Notes under the pieces: generated by a model
What the model saw: only the letters and a program-made list of their open reading frames with translations
What the model was told of the DNA's origin: nothing
Database searches by the model: none
Translations under genes and position numbers: made by a program
Part shown: positions 9,956-22,579 of the stretch, piece after piece
Layout: the number at the start of each line of letters is the position of its first letter
How positions within the stretch are numbered: position 1 is the first letter of the stretch
NCBI GenBank assembly: GCA_031310005.1
Contig: CM062379.1
Span: 1,984,001 to 2,048,000, forward strand
Direction of reading: 5' to 3'
Source of the DNA: Dactylellina haptotyla
Lineage: Eukaryota > Ascomycota > Orbiliomycetes > Orbiliales > Orbiliaceae
Length of the DNA stretch: 64,000 nt

Positions 9956-10956
9956 ATGTCAGGAGATGGGTTTGAGGGTGAGTTCGATGGCTGTCCACGC
10001 AATAAACTTATTCGCAGGCGGTATACCGCAGTCCGGTCAACGATAGTATTTTACAAAAAAAGGGAAACCGTTGAGAGCCTGATCACACTCTCCCTGCCTC
10101 TGCAATCTGGTGCAAACTTTCAAAATATTCAATCGCCTCCAAAACTCCACGCTAGCTGGCAAGACCCAGGATGTGGAGACAAATCCGCAGTAGATGCTCC
10201 AACTTGGGATGTAGGTGATGGCATTCAAATAACTCCCTCAGTTTCAGACGCTCAACCTACAAATATTTTTATACCATCGACAAGAGGCAGTTTGCCAGAC
10301 GCTGTACCTTCGCAAGCGAGTGATAGCCCTCGTGAACCCTCTCCAGCAGAGACAATTCCGCCTGGTAGCCCTGTAGAATCAAACACCAGCCCTACGGCAC
10401 CTCTTTCTCCAAATAATCCGGATACTCAACCGGCAGACTTAGTAACTGGAAATGTCCAGAGTTCAAACGCACCAGATCGCCAACTTGAACTACCTACCAC
10501 GACGAATGAAGCACAAGAAGTAACAAAAGGTTCTATCCCAATACCACATCCAACGAACGTGCCGAACGTTAGGACTGTACTAGAAGAACTTACGTCTATA
10601 TTTTAGTATTATCGTCACGAACACCACTCATCACTTATGCTAGCAACGGCAAGATCTATGCAGATTCTACAATCATCGTTTCCACGATCCTGTCAACAAA
10701 TGTTCATCAAGAGATAGCTACAAGCCAACGAGTTGCACAAGAATCAACAATGATGTCGAGGGCAACACCTTCAAGCCGATACCAAACCACAAATGATTCG
10801 TCGAACAAGGGAGTAGTAATTGGAGGAGTTGTGGCAGGCGTTTTGGCATTCTTATTAGTAGGGTTTGTGGGACTTTATTTACTCAGGACCAGAAAACAAC
10901 AGAGGAATATCTTAGAAGCGAAGAGGGAAGACCCTTCTGGGTTTTCTATAACCTAG
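9956..10956 (+). CDS. Probable single-pass Ser/Thr/Pro-rich surface protein
   Basis: This is a probable cell-surface protein of the fungal type with a Pro/Ser/Thr-rich ectodomain and one C-terminal membrane helix. The best model joins 9956-10519 to 10573-10956 across a 53-nt intron (GTAACA donor, GTTAG acceptor), giving 315 aa. Two open frames overlap at 10573-10603, and this splice resolves them in phase. After the intron come TYVYILVLSSRTPLITYASNG, a form common just before the membrane in such proteins, and then a Ser-rich linker. The helix GVVIGGVVAGVLAFLLVGFV follows, with the stop-transfer LRTRKQQR and a short tail. No signal peptide is visible at the chosen start, so the true 5' end is probably missing or in an upstream exon. 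The donor is weak; a decayed gene is an alternative. Confidence 0.45.
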
Positions 10957-11693
10957 TGTATTGGGAATTCAAAGGTCTCCAAAAACCGTTCCTATTGACA
11001 TTATGTATATAGATAGAGTTATATGCCTAGATCGATTGGTTTTTTAATAGATATCAGTTTAATACTTAATATACCTTGAGCCGACGTTCTGTGCAAGGGT
11101 TCGTTCCTATTCCTGACGAGCCTTGATTTTACTGTGTCTTGACAGCATACAATCCTATTTTCGGATTTTCACGGGCTGAAGCTTGACCCCGAAATATTGT
11201 GTTAGTTAGCGGTGAGCTCAAATAAGTCCAGTCAGGACGCAAATTTAAACACCCGAGTTAAAGATTGCAAAGTCAGGGCGAGAAGAGATAGATCCAATCC
11301 GAGGCTACTACCATTCTAGATATATTCGTCAGGACATGGATTGTGCTGAGCTGATTTAGTTATAGCCGAGTGCTCGGGGTTTAAAACCTGTTATGAGTTC
11401 GAGCCCCTTGCTTGCCGAAAATAGAGCCAGATATGCACCTCTCTTTATTGGTCGCCCACCCGACGCGAACATTTGCTACAAGATAGTCGTCTCCTAGCTG
11501 CACTGATGATGGTCTGACAAATGAAACAATCATTCTGACCTCCTCTTCTTTCTATTTCTCCTCCGCAGCTCTTCATTTTCGCGTATATAAATCCCTTTAC
11601 ATTTGCATAGACCGGTCTTTGCGAGTCCTTTTTATTGTTGCCCCCGACTGATGAGTTGAGCGCTGTTGAGCGGCGTGTTTATTGACAACAATA
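10957..11693. other. Intergenic, MFS transporter promoter
   Basis: No protein-like frame was seen. The stretch holds a possible tRNA-like relic at 11363-11405, which is listed separately. A pyrimidine-rich tract (about 11538-11567) lies 130 to 160 nt before the transporter start. Confidence 0.45.
11363..11405 (+). repeat. Possible tRNA-derived (SINE-like) relic
   Basis: TAGCCGAGTGC at 11363-11373 fits most of the Pol III A box, and GTTCGAGCC at 11397-11405 fits the B box, with tRNA-like spacing. The flanking bases do not form a paired acceptor or T stem, so this is not a working tRNA. It could be a short SINE relic or chance. Confidence 0.2.
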
Positions 11694-13112
11694 ATGATAT
11701 CATACCAACCGCCAACCCCGGAATTGCGAAAGCAGATTCTGCGGACTCTTTTCATATCGCTGTTACTGGATCTTGTGAGTAACCGAAGGAATATCGCGTC
11801 ACGTGGGCTATATAAGCAATTGGACAATATCGCTAATTCATACCGATAGCTATCTTTCACCCTTATCTTGCCCCTCTTCCCTCAACTTCTCGCCCACTAT
11901 CAGACTCTGGAAGCTAGCTACTCCGAGCCGACACTTCTGCGGACAACGTTCGCCTACCTTAATTCCTTCAAAGCCGCATTCTCCCGTCCTATTTCCGATC
12001 GTTTCGATGTAGTCCTCTTAGGTGGAGCCCTTGGCTCCCTCTTCTCCCTTCTGCAGGCCTTCTCCGCCCCGATAATTGGCACTATATCTGATAAATCCGG
12101 CCGCAGAACCGCACTTCTCTACTCTATGGTGGGAAATATCATATCTGTGCTAATCTGGGTATTTGCGGTTGATTTCCCCACATTTGTGGCCAGTAGAATC
12201 GTAGGTGGGCTGTCCGAAGGGAACGTACAGCTCGCGATTGCTATTGCTACGGATGTGAGCACTGAAGACAATAGGGGTGCCACCCTTGCACTCGTTGGAG
12301 TCGCGTTCAGCATCGCATTTACTGTGGGACCAATGATTGGAGCATTTTTGGCCAGCAAGACATTGATGCTTGGGAATCCGTTTTCTACTGCCGCGGCTTT
12401 CTCGTTGGTGCTCATCGTCACGGAAACCATATATCTCTATCTGAGGCTCCCAGAAACCAAGCCACCCAAGGCGAGCAATTCATCTTCGGAAGAGAAATCA
12501 AGTGGGGGGCCGGCCAAGTCACAAGAGAAATCCCTGGTCCTTCTCAACCTCACGCATTTTCTCTTCCTTCTCGTATTCTCAGGCATGGAGTTTAGCTTGA
12601 CCTTCATGACATTTGAACTCTTTTCCTTCTCCTCAAAAGATAATGGCAAACTTCTGGGGTTCGTTGGCCTTACAGCCTCGGTATTGCAAGGCTCGTTCAC
12701 ACGACGAGCACCACCCCACATTGTTGTCAAAACTGGATTGATAGCCTCAGCTGCAAGTTTCTTTTTACTTGCAAGGATTGACACACAGGGGATGCTTTAT
12801 CTCTCTGCATTCTTTTTGGCAATTACGAGCGCGACAGTGGTGACAGGACTGACGGCATTGGCCAGTTTTAGAGTTGGTGAAGAAGATAGAGGGAGACGCC
12901 TAGGTGGGTTCAGAGGCTCAGGGCAAATTGGAAGGGCATGCGGGCCTGTGCTGTTTTGCAGTTTATATTGGTGGGCGGGTAGACAGGTTGCATACGGCAC
13001 TGGAGCTGTCACCATGCTTCTGGTCGTGGCAATTGCCTGGGGAGGGTTAGATAAAACCGCTAAAGCGGCAGCAGGCAAGAAAAAGGCGGTTGAAGAAAAG
13101 AAGGAGCTATAA
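11694..13112 (+). CDS. MFS transporter, MFSD10/TetA-like (DHA1 group)
   Basis: This is a major-facilitator membrane transporter, probably a proton-driven antiporter. Two exons, 11694-11774 and 11850-13112, give 447 aa. The 75-nt intron has GTGAGT and GATAG ends. The first exon encodes MISYQPPTPELRK and the start of helix 1 (LFISLLLDL), which continues in exon 2 as LSFTLILPLFPQLL; this Leu/Pro-rich first helix is typical of the MFSD10/tetracycline-transporter-like branch. MFS motif A, DKSGRR, is at 108-113. The residue pattern supports 12 helices with a Ser/Lys-rich central loop (about 225-245) and a Lys-rich C-terminal tail. Length is normal. The substrate is unknown; multidrug or organic-anion export is usual in this branch. 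The ATG at 11694 is needed to supply helix 1, so later starts are unlikely. Confidence 0.9.
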
Positions 13113-16007
13113 ATATTTAAGTAGCTCTATTCTCGGTTTTTGTTTTGTTTACGCGAAGGAATGAATATAAGCGATCCCGATCTGTTTGAGACTCCGGCAT
13201 AAGAAAGACAATGAGACAATGTTCTCCCATGCATGCTTGCAACCGTTTTTGAACTATGGTAGTTGCTGTTCACCCGAATTATCATACGAGGTCTCCTAAG
13301 TCCATTGCCACTTGTAAGGTCTCGGCCTAACTTCAAGCTTTTCCCATCCATGCTCGAAAACATGATCCAACTTCCCATCTACGGAACTAGACCTTTATGC
13401 CATGTCTTGTGTCTCAATCACGCCTTCCCCACACATATATTTCAGGGATTTGCGTAAGATAGGTAAACTGTGCCATATTCTTTTTTTCGGCACAATCAAA
13501 CCGCGCCTGGATCGATACCGGTCTCATAGCAGATTACAGTATACTAATCTTACGCCCTCGATGGGTCGAACCACCTTCCCAAGTAGTTCGTTCCGAGCCG
13601 TAGTGCTTGCCAACACAGGTTACAGAGATTACCCCTGCAGATAGCATGTGGTATTAATCGAGATTCCCATTTTGATACGTATATCGATTAGATTTAATAA
13701 TTCCTGACCTTATTACTTTATCTGTGATCGAAGATGTCGGGGTACCCCCAATTTAGGAGGTAGTAGACGATTAATTCTGGTTTTACCATGTTTCTTATAC
13801 GAGATATCAACGGTTAACAAGTTTGCAATTTTCCAAGTTCTTACTGAAGTTGTCGGATTTCAATTTTGATTACCTCGGCCGAATGCAGCATGTCCTGACT
13901 GAAGATGGTGTGGTTCGTCCCCCCAACCACGCAAAAATGGCTGGAAGGAACAGAACGCGGCGCGATTGTGGGATGTTTAGGATGCTCAGACTCAGTGCAT
14001 CCTGCACGAGACAGCTGAGGTTCCGCAGCGCTATGGTTAAAACCAAGTTCTATGAAGATTATCTCAAGAATCTCCCCGTTCGAGGTTGCTAACCCCCAAC
14101 TAGGCATTGTGTTGAGAAAAATGCACGAAATGAGATTGATCTCGTGAACCGGATTTCTCTTCGTGCTCCACCTCGGAATTGTTCTTCCATCCGATTTGGT
14201 TGCAGGAGAAATTGGTGGGACATTTCCTTTGCGCAAAAGTTGCGGTCACGCTTGGAACAGACTACGTTTGGAACGGGAGGCGTGGGACGCAGAGGGCCAA
14301 GTGCGCCACCTGCTGCCTGTATGTTTCAGTTGAGTCGCATTCCCTCGTGGAAACTCGCTACATAGCTCTGAAAGAATCAATTGTTAGGTAAACTAAATTT
14401 CGCAGCAGATGCACCTGAGAAACAGAGCAGAGAGAAAAATAAAATCGTGCAGAAACCATTTTAACATCAATGGGCTAGCGTAGCCTCGTCTATGGCAGAC
14501 CGAAGGCTGTGATGTAGGTAAAAAAAGGCGCCCTCAGTCGCAAGACGGAGCCTTCGACCTGTCAGCTAAGTGTCTATCGACGCAGCCGACGTATGCAGGT
14601 TCGGAGCTAAAGAAGGGTTGTGCCTCATCATGCATGGAAAATTCTTTCGAAATGACCTGCGTCTTCGCCCCTCGTTACGGAAACTCCCTACGAAGGAAGC
14701 TTCGGTCGCAAACCAGGGAGAAAACCCAAATCATTGGGAGCCCAGACAGGATCCCAGATAGCGGGATGGCGACACCCTGAGCTTAGGTGAGAGTCTAGTG
14801 TCTCCACCGAATTGATCAATCATAACTTCCAGATTTGAGGTTTTCAGCGCTTACATAGGAAGCCCATGCTCGTAATGAGCGAACACGAGTTCCTGAGCCT
14901 CAGGGCATGCCATAGTTGAGGTATTTCAGACCAGATCACCATCGTGGGAGTGGATGCTAAACAGAAATGTTTGCGATCGGCTGGAAGCGTCGACCGGCCA
15001 CTATCGATTGGGTCCGAGAGCCATTGTTTAAGAAGAGGCGCCGCCGATATTCAAGGCAGCATCTCGCAGCGCAAATTATGAGCAAAGCGGCGGTGCCGCC
15101 TGAAAACTCAGTAGTGTCAATCCAGCTGCGGTGCAGTGGGCAACGGCGACTTGGACCTGAAAAAGCATAGTGTCTGGCCAGGGCTCAAGGCTCCGAGACA
15201 TCGATCATGGTTGGACGGGAGCGCTGGTTGGCTGCGGTTATTCGCTGTGTGCCGACTTGACTCTCCGTTCAACGGCGGGCTGAACAAACTCCATGCGACA
15301 GACCACACATGTCAACCAAACAGCTTTGGTTCCTGCTGCGAGAGGTACCCACTGATACCTATCTTGCACCCGAAGAAACAGGCGTTATCTTGGTACTGTG
15401 TGTTTCTCTCTCCATGTGGTGAACCTTCATATGATATGTGCCACCAAGGTAGGAATCCTTGACAGATTTATCACCCACCTTGCCCTTTCTTCTCCACACC
15501 AATGGTTCCAAGCTGCGACATGCATACCATGTTGAGTTATGACGGATAGACCAGCCAAAATGGGATATCGCCCAAGATACCATGCGTTTCCCACGCCAAA
15601 ATATCGACGGATTCTCAGGTACCCAATTTCCAGGTCCACCCTTTTCGAGTGCTACGCCTATAGATAAAATGAATATAGTATATTCTTGACTCTCGTTTAA
15701 TATAACAGTCCACCCCCTTCGCCTCCATAATGTGAAGATCTTCCTCAGCCTTTCCCTCGTGGACTTTCTTCCCCTCCCTCTTGGGATCCTACTGTTATAT
15801 ATAATATTTCCCCAGCTACCCAATTTCAGAAATCGTTCTCGATAATCTTGGATATGGTCTTTGGCTCCCTATGAAAATTTATCGACAGCCCATTTCCAGA
15901 CCTTCAAAAGCGGCGAGGAACCCGTCGCAATATCGACAAACCTGAATTTATTTCAGCGTATCCTATTTTATAATCCACATCGCCAGTGAAACAACATACC
16001 GACTGCA
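13113..16007. other. Intergenic 2.9 kb, no recognised gene
   Basis: Several overlapping frames on both strands (for example 13841-14236 minus, 14144-14391 plus, 15359-15823 minus) are Arg/Trp/Cys-rich and lack splice support, so I treat them as chance. The right-hand end is the permease promoter. The stretch is long for this genome but shows no repeat structure I can see. Confidence 0.45.
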
Positions 16008-18038
16008 ATGACTTTCTCAGGCAAGAAGCTCAGTGTCAGCACGATGGCTGAGTCCGTTCCAAACTCGCCTGACTACGATAACGAGTCAGGCGTTTCGCCG
16101 ACAACAGAGTATATGCCTCGATCTGCAATAAATCTTTCTCCGAAAAAGAACCTAGTTGCTCGAATCGTCGACGGTTTTCGCCCACATCCTTCCTACTACC
16201 AGCGCGATTACAGCATCCGCAAGGGAGGTAATTATGATGTCGAAGGTGCGAACAACAATCTGGCGGACACACCACTATCGAGGAAGCTCAAAGGAAGACA
16301 TTTGCAAATGATCGCTATTGGTGGCTCCATCGGTTCTGGATTGTTTGTCGGCAGCGGTGTGGCGCTAGCGACGGGTGGGCCCGGTGCACTCCTCGTGGCT
16401 TATCTGTTGATTGGAAGTATGCTGTACTGCACGATTCACGCGCTTGGAGAACTATCGATCACTTTCCCGGTATGTAAAAATAAACAGCGTTTAAGGTATA
16501 CGTATACACGAGACTAATAATAATATTTAGGTTGCTGGCTCTTTCGCCGCTTACAGTTCGAGATTTTTGGATCCAGCCTGGGGTTTCGCTATGGGTATGT
16601 TAAACTACTTGCCAGTGAAAAATTCCATAGGTCGAAATATATATGCTAACTCGATTACTCCAGGATGGAACTATGTTATTGCGTGGCTCGTTACGGTACC
16701 TCTAGAAATTATAGCTGCGACCTTGGCACTGAATTATTGGGGTTCGACTATACCGGTTGTCGTATGGATTACAATGTTCTGGGTTATAATCATTGGCCTC
16801 AATATGTTCGGTGTTAAGGGCTACGGAGAAGGTGAATTCGTGTTCTCAATCATTAAGGTTGTGGCAGTGATTTCGTTCATGTAAGTTCTTCTGATAGCTA
16901 TATTTTTCCTGCATTTTTACTAACAAAAATATAGTATTCTCGGAGTTGTTCTCAATATCGGCGGTGGCCCTGGAGGAGCTTATCTCGGAGGTACCTTTTG
17001 GCATGTCCCAGGCGCATTCGCAAATGGCTTCAAAGGACTTTGCAGTGTCTTTGCAAACGCAGCCTTCTCTTTCTCTGGTGCCGAGTTAGTTGGTATGGCA
17101 GCAGCGGAAACCGCGAACCCTAGAAAGTCACTCCCAAGTGCGATCAAGCAAGTTTTCTGGCGTATAACACTGGTAAGTTTACTATCTCGATGCTCTTTTT
17201 AACTGTATCGCTAACGATTTATCAGTTCTACATTGTTTCTCTTACACTCGTTGGTGTTATCGTTCCATACAACGACCCCAGGCTCTATGGAAACAGCACC
17301 GTAGATGCCCGAGCCTCTCCTTTCGTCATTGCTATCCTGAACGCCGGAATCGAAGTCCTTCCAGACATAATGAACGTTGTTATTATGGTTTCCGTTCTTA
17401 GCGTCGGTAATTCCGCCGTTTTTGGTGCATCTAGAACACTCGTTTCTCTTGCACAACAGGGACAAGCGCCAAAGTTTTTCGCGTTCGTCGACCGAAAGGG
17501 CAGACCCCTCGCCGGTATTGCCCTTACCGCAGTTTTCGGGTTACTCAGCTACGCTGGCACAGCTTCTGCAACGGTACAAAGTCACATTTTCACCTGGCTA
17601 TTGGCGATTTGCGCCTTGTCGGTTATTTTCACCTGGACATCTATCTGCGCTTGTCACATCCGCTTCAGAATGGCGTGGAGACTTCACGGTCACAGCATCA
17701 AGGAGCTTGCATTTACATCGCAAGCTGGCTTAATTGGCTCTTATGCCGGCCTTATCCTTAATTTCTTAGTTCTCTGTACCCAGCTATGGATATCGATATT
17801 CCCACTTGGAAGCGATCCATCCGTTAGCACTTTCTTCTCAACGTACCTCTGTGTTCCCGTCATCTTGTCGTGTTACCTCGGGTACAAGTTATGGTTCAAG
17901 ACTAAATGGATCAAGTTGGAGGATATTGATCTCGCAACTGGCAGGAGAGAGTTGGATCTCGCCGCATTGCTCGCTGATGAGAGAGAGGAGAGGGCTTCCT
18001 GGCCGGCCTGGAAGCGATTCTATAAACTCTTCTGTTGA
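16008..18038 (+). CDS. Amino-acid permease (AAP/YAT family)
   Basis: This is a plasma-membrane amino-acid/proton symporter of the fungal YAT family (APC superfamily), like yeast Gap1. Five exons splice in frame: 16008-16469, 16531-16594, 16664-16880, 16935-17172 and 17226-18038, giving 597 aa with introns of 61, 69, 54 and 53 nt. Family motifs are clear: SRKLKGRHLQMIAIGGSIG before helix 1, GSGLFVGSG, ALGELSITFPVAGSF and FLDPAWGFAMGWNY across the second exon junction. About 12 helices follow and the tail ends in aromatic residues (WPAWKRFYKLFC). The cytosolic N-terminus of about 95 aa is rich in Ser and acidic residues, as expected for regulatory ubiquitination. An alternative start at 16044 would remove 12 residues. 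Specificity cannot be read from sequence. Confidence 0.94.
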
Positions 18039-18675
18039 TTTTCATAAATAATCAGGTGTTCATGGGTTGTTTAGATCTTAAGCTTTTTATGATGGATTAT
18101 GATTAGCAGTCGGAGTTCATTTTGGGTTTGACGGCTTAGTTAGAATATTTTGTAATATTAATACCCTTTTTTATATATTTGTACAGTCTACAATGTTTCG
18201 GCTTTAACTTGATTGTCGGGCGAAGGAAGAACCTTGACTAGCTCTGAATTGATGCATCGACGATATGTTTCGGGTCCTCCAAATTTCTACGCAGATGAAA
18301 AGATAGATCATAATGTAAGACACTCAGAAATTGTAACAAACGCCACTTGGGAAAATCCTTTTTCCATAAAATGGCACGAGATACTCGCGGCTGTAAGCTT
18401 AAGGCGCTATTGTCTGGAATGCTGGGCTAACTGAAGTCCCCCTGCGTGATCTCGAGTGTTGTGTTGTTGGGGGTGGTCCGATGCTTCGGCCAATCAGCGC
18501 GCTGCGATTTTCCGTTAGCGAAGTAGCATGACGGAAGTTCCGAAATTTCTCTCAAGAACCTCGAACCCAACAACGTAAACCAATTCGACGTCCTCACCCC
18601 GCTTGCCACGTCCGACAAGGCCAATTGCAATTGACACTCCCTCGGTTGCATCTCCAAAGAGTCTACTCGTACAAA
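18039..18675. other. Intergenic, QCR6 promoter
   Basis: The left part is AT-rich permease 3' flank with a likely poly(A) region. The right part is the QCR6 promoter and holds a CCAAT box. No gene was seen. Confidence 0.5.
18490..18494 (+). promoter_or_regulatory. CCAAT box upstream of QCR6
   Basis: CCAAT in the context GGCCAATCAGCG lies 182 nt before the QCR6 start codon. CCAAT sites bound by the Hap2/3/5 complex are known to drive respiratory-chain genes in fungi, so the site fits the gene. This is context inference only. Confidence 0.45.
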
Positions 18676-19542
18676 ATGACTCTCGCACAGTTCCTCTCCG
18701 ACATCTACGAATCCCTCACCGTTGCCGAGGCCCAGGCCGAAGCTCCGCCTGCAGAGGAGAAGTCGGAAGACAAGAGCGAAGACAAGGAGGAGAAGGAGGA
18801 GGATAAGGAAGAGGAGGAAGAGGAGGAGGAGGAACCAGAGGATATCATGCCCAAGCTTATAGAAGGTAAGGGAAATTCGTAGCGGAATTCGATGCTTCGA
18901 TGGCAAAGCTGGCTGCTTTGGTGCACTTAGTGGTCTGTGCAGGGCCACTTCGACTTGGAATGTGATAAACGACAAGAAAGATAGGAATACAATGCAAGTG
19001 AGGCAGGAGGAATGAGGAGACGATGATTGAAGTGGCAATGGCTGTTGTCCAGGCGCGTCGATTGGACCAAGTCACTAATTCGAAATATCACATTTTAGAG
19101 TGCGAAAGCTCGAAGAAATGTGCGCCATTGAAGCACCACTACGATGAGTGTGCCGAGCGTGTCCAGCAGTGGGATGATACTTCCGAAGAAGACAGGAAGG
19201 GAAAGCGTGAGAGCTGTGTGGAGGAATACTTCCACCTTATGCATTGTGCGGTACGTATTCAACTATCGGCAAAACCTATCTCCAACTTTGTTACAATTTC
19301 TCTTTCCCAAATATCAAGGCCCGTTCGCTGCATATCTCGGAAGGCCTCTTTTCGTGAAACGGCAAACGGGTTTGTTGCAGAAATCGAAGATCGAGCTGTG
19401 GTGATTGCAAAACCGCATCTAAAACGGTCGGATCGTGCGATCTGTGGAACTTGAAATGTGCCGAGAAGCATCAAAGCTGACCATAATTGATATCGTGCAG
19501 GGAGATTGCGTGGCTCCGAAGCTCTGGGCCAAGCTCAAGTAA
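18676..19542 (+). CDS. QCR6: Cytochrome bc1 complex hinge protein (subunit 6)
   Basis: This is the acidic hinge subunit of ubiquinol-cytochrome c reductase (complex III), facing the mitochondrial intermembrane space and helping cytochrome c1 meet cytochrome c. Three exons, 18676-18865, 19099-19250 and 19501-19542, give 127 aa. The start encodes MTLAQFLSDIYESL. A long Glu/Asp/Lys run covers about residues 26-55. The conserved core follows: CAPLKHHYDECAERV, then RESCVEEYFHLMHCA, then GDCVAPKLWAKLK at the end. Paired cysteines in this core form disulfides in the family. Introns of 233 and 250 nt are far longer than others here. The last coding exon of 42 nt has a CTGAC branch point and a GTGCAG acceptor and is required for the family's C-terminus. 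The identification is firm. Confidence 0.93.
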
Positions 19543-22500
19543 ACCAGCCGCCTGCGTTCTGGTCATTACCTTCTAGGCATCAAGAATCTTGAAATTCTCG
19601 ATAGAAGAACTTGGTCACAAAAAAAAATAAAGGTTCCTGTTTGTCGGGTGTTCTTTCTATCGTTATGGCAGCCGGGTCGAGAGTCGGTTCCAGGAACCCC
19701 TTTCGTTTAAACTTTAGATGGGCGGGTTGTGGCCCGATCCTCGGGAATAGTCATGACACAATAGATTTTCGCCTCTTATGCTGCCTTAAATTTATGTTAT
19801 TACGGACCTGTAAAATATACCAGCCTACCGTTTATTTGTCTCAGCGAAGCTTTTGCGGGACATCTAGTACATATTACTACTCCCTTTTTGAATATATACA
19901 TACATCTCACAGCTTGCACAATGCACTAGTGCCGTATTTGCGTCGATAAAACTTTTTGTGACAGCGGCTAGCTAATCGTTTTATGTTACGAGCTGAACGC
20001 CAGAGTTAGCTGAGTCAGCTCGGACCATGGGGGAAGCTCAGGTCAGCATCTATTGGGGAATAACGTAGGCCATTGGTTTTGGGAGGGCCAGTGCCGGTGC
20101 GCTATCAGCCGGGCTGGCAATTGATAGAACACTTCTATGCCAGGGCCTACACTGGCGCCGTACCCTCGGGATTTGGAGGGTTGAGGTTTGGGATGCGACC
20201 CAAACTGGGCATTATTGTGTTGCTGGAATGACCACCCTCCACGAAGGACAAGAGGGACAGACGAGTGGATGTCTAGACGGATCGATGGATGGATTGAGGA
20301 AGGATGGGTGGGCGCTGCCAGATCGGTCTGGCCGCATCTCGCGATGGTTTCTGCGCGGCGCCCAAATGTGGACGACCACATGCTGTGTCCGAACAACCAC
20401 CACCTGGCCACCACCACCATCACTACTCCTCCGCCTCCAACTTTCGTTCTGTCTGCGCACTTCTGCGGACCTCATGCTGTCTGAGAAATCACCATTTTTA
20501 CCTGGTTCGCGATAGCAGCATTACCTGGGATTGAGGGTGGCCAAGTAGCCAGTGGAAGCTCGCCAACAGCTAACTGTGGACCCTTCGAGCGGTCCCTCCC
20601 TTCGCTCGCTGCTGTTGGTGTGCACGAAACCGCCCAAGTTGTCGAAGTCTCATGTAAGTAGACAGCACGGTTTGCGTTCACGGTGTCATGCATTGCTACA
20701 TACCTGCCGAGCAGCCGCTCTGAGACAGGAAAAGATCATTCTCACATAGGATTGCACCTTCATCCAGACTCTTCACCCGCTTCCACGATGCAAGCCACAA
20801 TGCACGAGGCGGGCACTTGGACGACTCTCGTCATTCTCTTGAAGAAGGAGGCCCATGCAGCCCTAGTCACGGAAAGCTTTCCCGGCTTGAAAGACACCTT
20901 TTCCTACCCGCCCGTTAGTCCATTTTTCTTGAAGATCGTAAAAAAAAATAAAAAATAGAGAAAAAAAAGTTGACCAAGGGAACACCAGGGAAAAATAGTG
21001 ATAACGAAAGTCAGAATTAACTTAGCCTCCCGCTGTCGATGAGGACTAGTTTCACGCGGCAAACGGAACGAACATTAGCTCTGCGTTAGTGCATTCCTGC
21101 ACAAGAAACTAAACCTCTTGGAAGGTTATTTTTGACCTCCAATGACACAACTAAATATAATAACACCTTGAAGAAAATGTGATATAGCTCTTCTGATAAT
21201 GTTTAATCTCTGGTTTCCTCCTCAAAACCTCGGAAATCAGGGAGTATAGATGTCATCGAACAGCTCCACGTTATTGCAGTCTACTCGGCTCCATACGGCA
21301 CCCAAGGTTCTCGTGTTAGAAACTGCAGAAATGCGGTCATATCGCTGCTGAAGAGGGGCACTAACCCTTGCTCGGATGTCCTGCTTCGTGGGCCAGTCCC
21401 CATCTCGCATGGTTATCGTCGCATGTTAGCTGCATGGACTGGGTCCGGATGGTCTGATCTCGGGGTCCAGACCTTCTTGAATCCAAACAAATGGGGTTCG
21501 AAAACAAACTCCAACACACGCCAATGCAACGGTCTCCCCAATTCCTTGTGTAGGAAGTATTATAGCCCCCCCTGGAGGAGATAACATATACGAGTGCAAC
21601 TTTGACATAAACCCGCCTGTCTTGGGACGATAATCTGCGATATTTGAACGAAGTGCCTTGTGTGAGCACTTTTACAAGCACCACCATGTTAGCGTGGAGC
21701 TATGCGACTTGAAATTCTGCAATTCGCTCAACGTGCAGGAAAAAAAAGGAGGTTTCAGGAAGAAAGAGCTCGAGGCTGCCTCTCCGCTTGCCTTCACCTT
21801 CAACCGAAAGGACATATTGAGCTTAAGCTTGCAGCAAGCAGCTAACTTTTATCTACAAGGGAAAACCTTGAAAGAGTAAGAAACTTAAGTCCATCACTCC
21901 TGCTGGAGCAGTTGCTAGCGAATCTCAGATGGTCAAACTTCCAAACCCCTGGCCGGATCTCTCTTAGTCGTCTCAGCTTGCATTCGCATGGCTTTAAGGA
22001 AGTAATACTAGTTATCAATATTTGAGGTTTTTACCATACCTGTTACTTGTATATCGAAGACAAGGTATGGTATTTGATAAATCCTGAATGTTTTCAAGAA
22101 TAAGCGAGACCTGGTCTCCTCCACTTCATTCTTCGACAGCATTTGTCGCAACCATTCGAATATAAATGTAAGGCGAAAATCTTCAAAACGAAATCACCAG
22201 AATCTCGAGCTGTGGTAGCGAACTGCTGCATCTTAGCGAATCCTTTTCAAGTCGGATCACAGACAAATCTGGCAGTTTATCCCGTTTTAGACGACCCCAA
22301 CCCAGCCAGAAATATCAAGTTTTTATATCCTATTAGAGAGCAACATACGGAACTTACCATTTCGCTCCCCGGCTGCAGTTGGCCATCCTTTCTGGTTCGA
22401 TCTTGCTTTCGATCTCGATCGTCGTTTCTCAAATCATTCAAAACTAGTTGCAACATAGTATAGATAGCAAGGTTCCATCCACATTCCTCGGGTGTTAGTC

Positions 22501-22579
22501 CTCTAGCTCTTGATAGGAGGGTACAGCAAAAATAATCACCCCTGGGAACACTTTTTTTTTTGGTTCTTTAAAGAAGAGA
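19543..22579. other. Intergenic 3.0 kb, no recognised gene
   Basis: Frames at 20043-20534 on both strands are Pro/His/Cys/Trp-rich and mirror each other, which suggests GC-rich non-coding DNA. Frames at 21361-21687 and 22143-22463 have no splice or domain support. The right-hand part probably holds the promoter and 5' UTR of the 22580 gene; a T10 run lies at about 22552-22561. Confidence 0.4.

Noticed and set aside
15359-15823. Minus-strand frame of 154 aa
   Set aside because: Trp- and Arg-rich, no recognised motif, within the permease promoter.
20043-20534. Overlapping frames on both strands
   Set aside because: Cys/Pro/His/Trp-rich mirror frames in GC-rich DNA with no splice sites that extend them.
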